A stretch of 7,252 bases of DNA. Origin: an uncultured Eubacteriales bacterium. GTDB lineage: Bacteria; Bacillota; Clostridia; Lachnospirales; Lachnospiraceae. Under the pieces are notes generated by a model that did not search any database, was not told the origin of the DNA, and saw nothing but the letters and a program-made list of their open reading frames with translations. Location of the stretch: NCBI GenBank assembly GCA_900557175.1, contig USSL01000082.1, positions 1 through 7,252 on the forward strand, given 5' to 3'. Shown piece after piece: positions 1 to 6,800 of the stretch. Within the stretch, counting starts at the first letter, position 1, and the number at the start of each line of letters is the position of its first letter. The position numbers and the translations under genes are program-made.

Positions 1-561
1 TCAAAACGGTAAATTGGTTAAAAAATACGTGATTCCATCGGCAATGATATGGCTCAGTGTCCCGGCAAGATTGGTGCAGGCACTTTTTTCGATATCTTCA
101 AAGATACCTGTGATTTCGATGCTTCCGATTGGCGGAATATGTTTTCCGAGGCCGCTGCCGGGGCGCAGGGCGCCCCGGCGGACAGTGATAAGTCCTTCCT
201 GTGCTTTTGTGCCGATGGCGGCGTCAATGGCGATAATTGTTGGATGATGGTATTTGCGTCTAATCATTTTGCGGTAAAATTCGATGTTTTGTGCGTGGAC
301 AGGGCTTGCGAGCGTGCCATAAACGTTGGGTATTCCGCGCTTGCAAAGCGCGCTGCCTGTCATCGGTCCGAAGCTGTCGCCGGCAATCAGCGGTGTGCCT
401 ATACACAGGAAAACGAGGGGATTTTTTGAGCGGCTTTGACAAAAACGGGGCTTTTGGCTGCAAAAAATAATCTCTTTAAAATGACGGTAAAAGTTTTCGG
501 CGGCGCTGTGACCGTTTGAATCTATAAAATAGTAGCCGCTGCGTTTTTTTAAGACAGACAT
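1..561 (-). CDS. yyaC: YyaC-family (DUF1256) spore protein, GPR-protease-like fold
   Basis: This is a complete 186-residue protein; the stop codon (TGA) is the first three bases of the window. Seen: the hydrophobic strand and loop FLCIGTPLIAGDSFGP (51-66), VYGTLASPVHAQN (80-92), IIAIDAAIG (109-117) and a Gly/Pro-rich GALRPGSGLGKHIPPIG segment (130-146). These match the order of conserved blocks in DUF1256/YyaC, a family of spore-former proteins related in fold to the germination protease GPR and to hydrogenase maturation proteases. Asp62 and Asp113 sit where the paired acidic residues of that fold lie, so a peptidase role is possible but unproven. The N-terminal 45 residues are basic and less typical. 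An ATG at 561 preceded by GGAG six bases upstream sets the start. It is divergent from the LysM gene, with a 160-bp gap. A sigma-F-like promoter fits forespore expression. The family call is firm; the substrate is unknown. Confidence 0.92.
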   Translation of the reverse strand: MSVLKKRSGYYFIDSNGHSAAENFYRHFKEIIFCSQKPRFCQSRSKNPLVFLCIGTPLIAGDSFGPMTGSALCKRGIPNVYGTLASPVHAQNIEFYRKMIRRKYHHPTIIAIDAAIGTKAQEGLITVRRGALRPGSGLGKHIPPIGSIEITGIFEDIEKSACTNLAGTLSHIIADGITYFLTNLPF

Positions 562-589
562 AACAATCTCCGAAATTATAATTTTTTTA

Positions 590-618
590 AAGTATATCCG
601 TTTTCGGAAAAAATAATC
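590..618 (-). promoter_or_regulatory. Putative sigma-F-type forespore promoter for yyaC
   Basis: Read on the minus strand, GATTA (614-618) is followed after 14 bases by GGATATACTT (590-599). The established sigma-F pattern in Bacillus is roughly GYWTA, a spacer of about 15, then GGNRANAMTN. The -10 element departs from that pattern at one position and the -35 element at one position. Transcription would begin about 20 bases before the yyaC ATG, leaving room for the GGAG ribosome site. YyaC belongs to the sigma-F regulon in Bacillus subtilis as far as I recall, which agrees. Not tested by a matrix scan. Confidence 0.5.
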
Positions 619-708
619 ACGATTTCTTGCGAAAAAGCTTGGACGATATAAACTTTAAGGTGACAGCTTTTGATAAATAAAAACCGCTCTTTGTGTTATG
701 CTTGTGCC

Positions 709-719
709 GGAAGGTGAGG
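709..719 (+). promoter_or_regulatory. Ribosome binding site fixing the LysM gene start at 722
   Basis: GGAAGGTGAGG lies directly before the ATG at 722 (the GGAAGG core is 7 bases away). The in-frame ATG at 698 is eight codons further upstream and has no purine-rich site before it (it follows CTCTTTGTGTT). The downstream start is therefore preferred. Confidence 0.75.
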
Positions 720-721
720 CT

Positions 722-2002
722 ATGGTAGAAATTAAATATGACGAGAGCAAAAGTCACTTAAAGCTGCCTAAAAATATCAGACAGATAGGCAGACCGGACA
801 ATCGGATTAAAATTTACGTGGAAGATTATGTTGTGACGTACCTTAATCAGGTTGCACAGGAGACGCCGCAGGAGGAACGTCTTGCGATACTTTTGGGTGA
901 TACGGCTTCCGATGAAGATACGGCGGTTGTTTTTGTCAGCGGTGCTGTAGCGGCCCGTCAGGTCAATATCCAGGATGAGCATATTGGCTTTACGAGCAGT
1001 ATATGGTCGTCAATCTACGATGATATTAAAAAGTATTTTGGGGAAACAAAAGTTATTGGGTGGTTTTTAACACGTCCGGGGAAATCTCTGAGGATAACGG
1101 AAAAAATCACGAAGCTTCATGTGGATAACTTTCCGGGCGAGGGCAAGACACTTTTTGTTGCCGACCCGCTGGATGACGAGGAGGCTTTCTATATTTACCG
1201 GGGCGGCGAGCTTGTGCGGCAGGAGGGCTATTACATTTATTACGAGCGCAATGAGGCGATGCAAAATTACATGGTTGAGGCAGGACATGAGAAGACACCG
1301 TTGGAGGATGCTGTTAATACAGTCAGCGAGGCGCGGGAAAAGCTCGCACAGCATAAGCAGGAAATAAGTGCGAAGAAGCTTTTTAAGCATACGCCGGAAG
1401 CGATGCGGAAAATGACACGGTATGCTTCGGCGGCAGTGTTCCTTTTAGTTGTGGCGGCCGGTGCGATGGTTGTCCGCCGTGAAAATGAAAAAATACAACA
1501 GCCGACGGATTTTGAGGCGTCTTCGGATGTGCCTGTCGGTGCGTTTGGGGAGAATTTCGGAAAAATAGCAGAGAATGAGGGGCAGCGGGATGCCGCCGGT
1601 GATATGGCAGATGGCGCGGCCGACAATACAGATGGTGCGGTTGGCAATACAGACGGTGCGGGCGGCAGCCCGGACAGTGTGTCTGGAAATGCGGAAGGTA
1701 CTGATGGGACAGCGGACGATGCGGCAGGTGATGGTGCGGTTGGTACAGGCGGTGCGTCCGGCGCAGATCGTACAGTAAGCGGCGACGACGATAAAGACAG
1801 TATCACAGACGATGTATCGGCACCGGTGATGCAGCCGACAGCCATTGCCGGCACAAGTTATACGGTTGCCGGCGGCGATACTTTGGCAGCCATCAGCCGG
1901 CGTTTTTACAACAGTATTTCTTATATTGATGAAATATGCAGAATCAATGGGATCACAGATGCAGATAAGATTTATCCGGGAATGACAATCACGCTTCCAT
2001 AA
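722..2002 (+). CDS. Membrane protein: degenerate MPN/JAB-like domain, TM helix, Asp/Gly linker, C-terminal LysM
   Basis: This protein has 426 residues. There is no signal peptide; residues 28-185 form an alpha/beta domain that reads like an MPN/JAB (JAMM) fold: E52RLAILLGD, then VIGWFLTRPG (111-120), then NFPGEG and TLFVADP. Where active JAMM enzymes have HxH before PG, this one has L116-T-R118, so it is probably not a metalloprotease. A basic stretch (KKLFKH...RKMTR) precedes one hydrophobic helix, 234-251, followed by RR. The C-terminus is thus expected outside the cell. Residues 252-378 are an acidic Asp/Gly/Ala/Thr-rich linker. Residues 379-426 are a full LysM domain (SYTVAGGDTLAAISRRFY... 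to YPGMTITLP), which binds glycan of peptidoglycan or spore cortex. The gene stands alone, closed by a terminator. The LysM call is firm, the MPN relation moderate, and the role unknown: perhaps linking a cytoplasmic partner to the wall. Confidence 0.88.
   Translation: MVEIKYDESKSHLKLPKNIRQIGRPDNRIKIYVEDYVVTYLNQVAQETPQEERLAILLGDTASDEDTAVVFVSGAVAARQVNIQDEHIGFTSSIWSSIYDDIKKYFGETKVIGWFLTRPGKSLRITEKITKLHVDNFPGEGKTLFVADPLDDEEAFYIYRGGELVRQEGYYIYYERNEAMQNYMVEAGHEKTPLEDAVNTVSEAREKLAQHKQEISAKKLFKHTPEAMRKMTRYASAAVFLLVVAAGAMVVRRENEKIQQPTDFEASSDVPVGAFGENFGKIAENEGQRDAAGDMADGAADNTDGAVGNTDGAGGSPDSVSGNAEGTDGTADDAAGDGAVGTGGASGADRTVSGDDDKDSITDDVSAPVMQPTAIAGTSYTVAGGDTLAAISRRFYNSISYIDEICRINGITDADKIYPGMTITLP
1589..1798 (+). 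repeat. Low-complexity Asp/Gly/Ala-coding linker with NTDGA-like imperfect repeats
   Basis: Inside the LysM gene, residues 290-359 use almost only D, G, A, T, S, N and V, with short imperfect units such as DNTDGAV, GNTDGAG and EGTDGTA. At DNA level, units like AATACAGATGGTGCGG recur with small changes. It is probably a flexible, acidic, extracellular spacer that can drift in length. The same composition keeps the opposite strand free of stops, which explains the long antisense open frames here. Confidence 0.7.
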
Positions 2003-2063
2003 TAGTGTATATATTTTAAGGCGCGGCACACATTGCTCACAAAATCTGGAACATTGTAACATT

Positions 2064-2109
2064 AAATGCAACAAGAGAGATTTTAAAAATTTCTCTGTTG
2101 CATTTTTTT
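2064..2109 (+). terminator. Intrinsic terminator after the LysM gene
   Basis: AAATGCAAC (2064-2072) pairs with GTTGCATTT (2097-2105), and the inner AGAGA pairs with TCTCT, closing an A/T-rich loop. The right arm runs into seven T residues (2103-2109). The stem is long though not GC-rich. It sits 61 bases after the stop at 2002 and isolates the LysM gene from the small genes downstream. The in-frame ATG at 2098 lies inside the right arm, an argument against using it as a start. Confidence 0.85.
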
Positions 2110-2127
2110 ATTGTATTTAAGCCGATT

Positions 2128-2134
2128 GGAGGGG
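2128..2134 (+). promoter_or_regulatory. Ribosome binding site selecting a TTG start at 2143
   Basis: GGAGGGG is eight bases before TTG at 2143, an ideal distance. The only in-frame ATG upstream (2098) is within the terminator stem and has no ribosome site. This makes TTG the likely start of the helix-turn-helix gene. Confidence 0.7.
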
Positions 2135-2142
2135 TTGATATA

Positions 2143-2346
2143 TTGCGTAAATATAAAAAAATAACGTATTCGGATAGAAGAAGAATAGAAAAAATGTACA
2201 AAAATGGTGTAGACGTGGCTATGATTGCGCTGGACATTGGCGTTGCTCGTCAAACTATTTATCGTGAGATTAAACGAGGTCAAGATGAGAATGGTGACTA
2301 TAATGCAGACGTAGCACAGCTACGGTATGGAGATAGCAATATATAA
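2143..2346 (+). CDS. Small IS30-type helix-turn-helix DNA-binding protein (TTG start)
   Basis: This encodes 67 residues from the TTG. Seen: a basic N-terminus (RKYKKITYSDRRRIEKMYKNG, near residues 2-22), then a helix-turn-helix of about 22-45 with recognition helix VARQTIYREIKRG. It ends with YNADVAQLRY and a natural stop. This matches the N-terminal HTH_38 region of IS30-family transposases, including the Tyr...Ala-Gln patch that follows the helices there, but the catalytic DDE domain is absent. Stand-alone proteins of this size occur in mobile elements of Clostridia, so it may be a complete small regulator rather than a broken transposase. The good ribosome site and clean end support a real gene. 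It is followed after 86 bases by two further small genes. Its target is unknown. Confidence 0.72.
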   Translation: MRKYKKITYSDRRRIEKMYKNGVDVAMIALDIGVARQTIYREIKRGQDENGDYNADVAQLRYGDSNI

Positions 2347-2432
2347 TCTGCAAATAGATAGAAATAGCACATTGAAAACTGAATATAGAAATCTGAAATG
2401 GACTTTGGTGTGAAGAAAGGAAAGGTAAAAAG

Positions 2433-2663
2433 ATGAAACATTATTTGAAAAGTGCCGATGGCACATTTAAAATTGATGTTGAGATGAACTGCGGACATCC
2501 TAAAATGTCAGTAGGCGGAACGACAGCAGATGTTGGCTGTTCGGGTGAGTGCGAGAAGTGCCGTTACTCAGTAGCGTCCTGCACAATTCCTGAGATGCTT
2601 GAAGTTCTTCGGCGTGCTGATTGTGATTGGCGCAGAGATATAAGGAAAGGTGAGAAGTTATGA
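2433..2663 (+). CDS. Small cysteine-rich hypothetical protein
   Basis: This encodes 76 residues; I do not recognise the family. Six cysteines (20, 36, 40, 43, 50, 64) and His22 are spread through it: NCGHP at 19-23, then C36-x3-C40-x2-C43, then C50 in VASCTIPEML. There is no signal peptide or membrane segment, so it is likely a cytoplasmic metal-binding (zinc or iron-sulfur) small protein. The C-terminal third is predicted helical and ends in a charged tail. A purine-rich AAGGAAAGG leads to the ATG with a rather long spacer. TTGAAA (2372-2377) with TGAAAT (2394-2399) could be a weak promoter. The stop overlaps the start of the next gene as ATGA, so the two are translationally coupled. The gene is well supported; the function is not. 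Confidence 0.72.
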   Translation: MKHYLKSADGTFKIDVEMNCGHPKMSVGGTTADVGCSGECEKCRYSVASCTIPEMLEVLRRADCDWRRDIRKGEKL

Positions 2664-2878
2664 AACAGGGTATTTTGATATGGGATGATGAGATAGAAAG
2701 ATATCGGGTGAGGTATTCTTTAGAGGAGTATTCAGCTGGATTACACTGTGGTGAAGGCTTACGAGTTAAAATCGGAGACCGGTATGTACCAACAAGGATA
2801 GAGTTTAAATCCGGTATCGGATATTATTTAGTGGGCATTAATACATGTGCATTAAGTGGAATTATGGTGCGATATTAG
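2660..2878 (+). CDS. DUF5348-family small protein
   Basis: This encodes 72 residues. Seen: GLHCGEGLRVKIGDRYVPTRIEF (27-49) and GYYLVGI (54-60), the core pattern of DUF5348: a Gly-Leu-His-Cys-Gly-Glu turn, a short beta unit, PTRIE, then Tyr-x-Leu-Val-Gly. The family is short (about 60-70 residues), has no assigned activity, and is often found in mobile or plasmid-like gene sets of Firmicutes. A GGTGAG ribosome site sits five bases before the ATG, inside the end of the preceding gene, with a 4-base overlap. It is probably cytoplasmic and co-expressed with the Cys-rich protein. The family call is by eye; the function is unknown. Confidence 0.8.
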   Translation: MKQGILIWDDEIERYRVRYSLEEYSAGLHCGEGLRVKIGDRYVPTRIEFKSGIGYYLVGINTCALSGIMVRY

Positions 2879-2887
2879 AAATATAAA

Positions 2888-2916
2888 CTGGAAAAATTGA
2901 TTTTTGGGTGTATAAT
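2888..2916 (+). promoter_or_regulatory. Possible promoter of the lipoprotein gene
   Basis: A perfect -10 TATAAT is at 2911-2916, ten bases downstream of the end of the DUF5348 gene's trailing A/T stretch. The matching -35 is poor (CTGGAA, 2888-2893, 17-base spacing). The start of transcription would lie about 24 bases before the ATG at 2947, ahead of the strong ribosome site. The -10 is convincing and the -35 is not. Confidence 0.4.
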
Positions 2917-2930
2917 AAAATTACAAGGAC

Positions 2931-2940
2931 GAAGGAGGAG
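2931..2940 (+). promoter_or_regulatory. Ribosome binding site fixing the lipoprotein start at 2947
   Basis: GAAGGAGGAG is six bases before the ATG at 2947. A GTG at 2908 in the same frame would add 13 residues ahead of the signal peptide and overlap the -10 element, so it is rejected. Confidence 0.85.
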
Positions 2941-2946
2941 ATTTGT

Positions 2947-3783
2947 ATGAAAAAAGGATTGCATATTGTGTGTGCTTCAGGGCTGGTGCTTGCGGTATCA
3001 ATCGCAGCAATAGGATGTCAGAAGAACACGGGTGAGACAGTACCGGAAACAACGGTGCCGATGACAGAAACAATTATTGAACTGGCAGAGGATGGATCGA
3101 CGGAACCGGATAAAGAGACATCGGTTAAACAGGATAAAGAGACAAAAAAAGAAGCTAAAGAGGATAAAAAAGAGGATTTAAAGGGTTCTAAAAAGGAGAA
3201 TTCTAAAAAAGAAGATAAAAAAGAAACTTCTCAAAAGGAGACGCAGAAGCCATCAAAATCGGAGACTGACAGTAGCAAACCACAAAAACCGACAGAAACG
3301 CAAAAGCCATCAAAGCCGACGGGAACACAAAAGCCATCAAAGCCGGCAGAAACACAGAAGCCGTCAAAACCGTCTGAGACAAAGCCACAGAAGCCAGCTG
3401 AGACACAAAAACCATCGAAGCCTCAGGAACCGCAAAAACCGGCAGAGACGAAACCGCAGCATCAACATGATTGGGCGGCAAAAACAGAGCTGATCACGCA
3501 TCCGGAGGAAGGGCATTATGAAACGGTTGTTGTGAAAGAGGCTTGGGATGAGCCAATTTATGAATCACATAATTTTTGTACAGATTGTGGGGCGGATATA
3601 ACAAATAAAGAGGTATATCATTTTTGTCCAGTATCGGAAGCATGGAGTTATCACTCAGAACGCGTACAGGTAGGAAGTAAACACCATGATGCTGTGACGC
3701 AACAGCAGTGGGTGGTTGATAAAAAAGCATGGTATGAGTCGGTCATTGTTGGTTATGAGTGCCAGTGCGGCGCGACCAAGTAA
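2947..3783 (+). CDS. Exported lipoprotein with Lys/Pro-rich stalk and duplicated Cys-rich C-terminal domain
   Basis: This encodes 278 residues. MKKGLHIVC... and a hydrophobic stretch lead to the lipobox A21-I-G-C24, so Cys24 is the likely lipidated residue and the protein is held on the outer face of the membrane. Residues 25-60 are Thr/Glu-rich. Residues 60-98 are a Lys/Glu polyampholyte, and residues 100-171 are repeats of the QKPSKPxET type, which together would make a long extended stalk crossing the wall. Residues 172-278 form a folded region with H208, C211-x2-C214, H225, C227 and C272-x-C274. It ends VGYECQCGATK and seems to contain two copies of one unit (see findings). Zinc binding is likely. 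Similar cell-surface tails occur in Lachnospiraceae proteins, but I know no function. It lies 68 bases after DUF5348 with its own ribosome site and is closed by a terminator before the adhesin gene. Confidence 0.88.
   Translation: MKKGLHIVCASGLVLAVSIAAIGCQKNTGETVPETTVPMTETIIELAEDGSTEPDKETSVKQDKETKKEAKEDKKEDLKGSKKENSKKEDKKETSQKETQKPSKSETDSSKPQKPTETQKPSKPTGTQKPSKPAETQKPSKPSETKPQKPAETQKPSKPQEPQKPAETKPQHQHDWAAKTELITHPEEGHYETVVVKEAWDEPIYESHNFCTDCGADITNKEVYHFCPVSEAWSYHSERVQVGSKHHDAVTQQQWVVDKKAWYESVIVGYECQCGATK
3244..3459 (+). repeat. KPSKP-type tandem repeat coding the lipoprotein stalk
   Basis: Residues 100-171 consist of roughly 8-11-residue units: QKPSKPTGT, QKPSKPAET, QKPSKPSET, KPQKPAET, QKPSKPQEP and QKPAET. 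The DNA units (cAAAAGCCATCAAAGCCG and variants) are similar enough to allow slippage or unequal crossing-over. Pro-Lys-rich repeats of this type usually form stiff, wall-spanning spacers. Confidence 0.85.
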
Positions 3784-3816
3784 GACATAAACATAAAAAG
3801 AATAAGGAACAATAAT

Positions 3817-3857
3817 GAGAAGCATTTCAGGTGAAAACTTGGGAGGCTTCTTTTTTT
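3817..3857 (+). terminator. Intrinsic terminator or attenuator between lipoprotein and adhesin genes
   Basis: AGAAGC (3818-3823) pairs with GCTTCT (3846-3851). Inside it CAGGT pairs with ACTTG (one G-T) around a GAAA tetraloop, and the bases between can form T-A and T-G pairs. Seven T residues follow (3851-3857). The hairpin ends only 34 bases before the adhesin ATG, so it may also modulate the downstream gene. Confidence 0.8.
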
Positions 3858-3891
3858 ATAGATTTTATTAAAAAGAAGGAGGTCTTACAGG

Positions 3892-6800
3892 ATGAAAAAA
3901 CGAATGTTGTCACTGGCACTTGCAGCGGTTACGTTGATATCATCATTGGGCGGCTATGCTTTTGCGAAAGAGGATGTGCCGGCCATGGCGACAAAGGAAA
4001 GTCAGATACAGCAATCTAAAACAGCTGTGGAGACTGCCGGGGAAAGTGAAAAGACATCAGAGGCACAGACAGAAAACAAGGGGACAGAAATAAAAGAGAC
4101 AGACGGTGAGCCAAAGCTGATTGTCTCTTTTGAACCGGCAGACTATGAAGCTGAGATTGGATTTAAGGATTACATGCAAAAAGGCGGTGAAGATTATCTT
4201 ATCAGTCAGCTGCCTGATACAGTCACGGCGGTTTATGAGGATAAGAGCATCGGTGAAGTTGAGGCGTCATGGCTGCCTGAAAAAACGTTTGGTTCAGAGG
4301 GCAGCGGAAAGTATGTTTATCATCTTGATACATCAAAGTATGCGTTGTCTGAAGCTTTCGACAGTGCAGATACACCAGAGGCTGTGCTTTATGCCAAAGC
4401 ATCAAAAAAACGGTTTGTGGATGGTATTGCCTCTTTGGCTGCCCGTGTGACTGGGGGCATCTATGATGAGCAGTTAGCTTCATTTTCACATGCCGGGGGC
4501 TTGGAGTCGGCAGACTATGGTTATAATTCTACACAGTATTTCAACATTAGCTTTTCTGGAAAAAAGTATACAGGTTTTTGTGGTAAAGCCTCTTATATTG
4601 CGCCGGTTGCCGGTAATTATTATGTCCATGAGATTCCGGGCGGCACCAGGGAAAGTGACATTGTAAAGGCAATCCTTCTGACAAACCCACTGACCGGCCC
4701 TTATCCTGATGATACGTGGAAAACGATCGCTAATGGTAAGTTTAATGACAAGATGCTTTGGAGTGTCCATTCAGCGTTAAGTGTGTACTGGTCGGATGAT
4801 GAGTACGGCTCAGACTGGATCCGTGTCAACGCCATTACAGAAATAGGAAATTATCTCTATGATACTTGGATTCCGGCACATCAGGATATCATGAACTCGA
4901 CACATGCTTATTACTTGTGTGCATCAAGTACACCGCATAACAGTGATAACTTTGGCGGTCAGTGTCCGTCAGGCAGACAGGACGTTCTTTTTCTTTCTGA
5001 TGAGCGGACACCACAGGATGGTGGATTGAAGCTTAAAAAGATGTCTGCAAATCCGGGAATCACAGATGGGAATAGCTGTTATAGCCTTGCCGGGGCGGAG
5101 TATGGCGTCTACACCGACCGTGGCTGCACAAATCAGATTGGCACATTAACAACCAACGCCAATGGCGAAAGTAATACGATTTCGGTGCAGGCTGGAAAGT
5201 ATTATGTTAAAGAAATCAAAGCGCCACAGGGATTTATGATTGATAAAAATATCCATGAAAAAACGGTTGTGGCGGAAGAAACGGCAGTCATTGAAGTTTA
5301 TGATGGACCGACAGATGATCCTATGATTATTGAATTAACAAAAATTGATGCAAAGGGTAATGAAGTTCCATCATTAGCTGGGGCACAGTTTACAGTAAAA
5401 TATTATGACGGCTATTACACAAAAGATAATCTTCCGAAAAAGGCTAAACGGACATGGATTATTGAAACTAAGGAGATTGTAAATCCTAATAATGGTAAAA
5501 AGTATTATAGGACTGCATTGAGAGATGAGTTTAAAGTTGGCGGGGATGATTTTTATTATGATATAGGGAATCCGGTACTTCCTTTAGGAACAATCACTAT
5601 TGAGGAAACAAAGGCGCCTCAGGGTTATGTTTTAGAAGGTGGTTATCTTCAAGTGCAGGGCAGTAATGAGAAATTCACCGGCAAGTATGTTGCACAGATT
5701 AAGCAGATCGGTGATTTGGCAAAGCTTACAGGCGGTAATAAGTTTACTGTTTCTGATTACAGTACAAATATTCAGGTAAACAAGGTGGATTCGAAGACTG
5801 GCAAAGGTCTTGCCGGTGCAAAGCTGCGTGTGACAGACCGTTCCGGCAAGGTCGTTGACGAGTGGGTATCTGACGGAAATCCACACACAATGAACCAGCT
5901 TGTTGTTGGTGAAACTTACACAATGACGGAAATCTCCGTGCCTAATGGTTATGCAACAGCCGATCCGGTGAAGTTTACGGTGAAGGATACGCAGAAGGTG
6001 CAGATCGTTGAGATGCGCGATGCGCCGACAGTGAAGCAGATTAATAAGGTGGATTCGAAGACTGGCAAAGGGCTTGCCGGTGCAACACTGCGTGTCACGG
6101 ATGCTTCTGGGAAAGTGATTGATGAGTGGGTGTCTGATGGACAGCCGCATACGATTGAACGGTTGATAGCCGGTCATACATACACACTGACGGAAGTTAA
6201 GGTACCGGCAGGGTATGTGACCGCCGATCCGGTGAAGTTTACAGTCAAAGACACCGGGGAGGTACAGTCCATCACAATGAAAGATGAGCAGACGACAGTC
6301 CGCATCAACAAGGTTGATGAAGCCGGTAAAGGGCTTGCCGGTGCGACACTGCGCGTAACGGATAAGGATGATAAAACCGTCGATGAATGGGTGTCCAACG
6401 GTAAGGCACATGAGATAAAAAAACTTGTTGCCGGGCAGACGTATACACTGACAGAAGTCAAAGTGCCGGCAGGGTATGTGACTGCGACACCAGTGGAATT
6501 TACTGTCAAAGATACAGAAGAAGTACAAAATATTACGATGAAAAACATCGAATCCCGGATGAAGATTAACAAAGTAGACGAAGCCGGAAAGGGCTTGCCG
6601 GGTGCGACGCTGCGCGTGACGGATGCCGCCGATAAGGTCATTGATGAATGGGTATCTGATGGGCAGGCACATGAGATTAAAAAGCTTGTTGCCGGGCAGA
6701 CATATACACTGACAGAAGTCAAAGTGCCGGCAGGCTATGTGACGGCCGATTCGGTGAAGTTCACAGTAAAAGACACACAGGAAGTTCAAACTGTCACAAT

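Noticed and set aside
49..429. Plus-strand open frame of 126 residues opposite yyaC
   Set aside because: The minus-strand DUF1256 motifs are unmistakable. The plus frame shows no family features and no ribosome site.
633..671. Inverted repeat AAAAGCT ... AGCTTTT with a 25-base loop in the divergent intergenic region
   Set aside because: The arms are only seven bases, the loop is long and there is no T-run; it is likely chance in A/T-rich DNA. It could be an operator, but nothing supports that.
670..699. TTGATA (670-675), 18 bases, TGTTAT (694-699) as a promoter for the LysM gene
   Set aside because: Only 4 of 6 bases match in the -10, and the transcript would begin almost at the ribosome site. 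The alternative TTGCGA/TATAAA pair has only 14-base spacing. No confident promoter is assigned.
1267..1854. Minus-strand open frames of 195 and 209 residues opposite the LysM gene
   Set aside because: They result from the biased GCN/GGN/GAN codons of the Asp/Gly/Ala linker. The sense strand encodes coherent domains on both sides.
2064..2142. TGCAAC-containing hairpin considered as an IS30-type terminal inverted repeat, given the IS30-like HTH just downstream
   Set aside because: No matching second end or target duplication is found within the window, and the T-run makes a transcription terminator the simpler reading.
2433..2663. Radical-SAM enzyme suggested by CX3CX2C
   Set aside because: The protein is 76 residues with no room for a TIM-barrel core, and no other radical-SAM motifs are present.
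3235..3459. CRISPR or other DNA-level repeat array
   Set aside because: The short repeats are in-frame codons of a Lys/Pro-rich stalk with no unique spacers; they are protein repeats.
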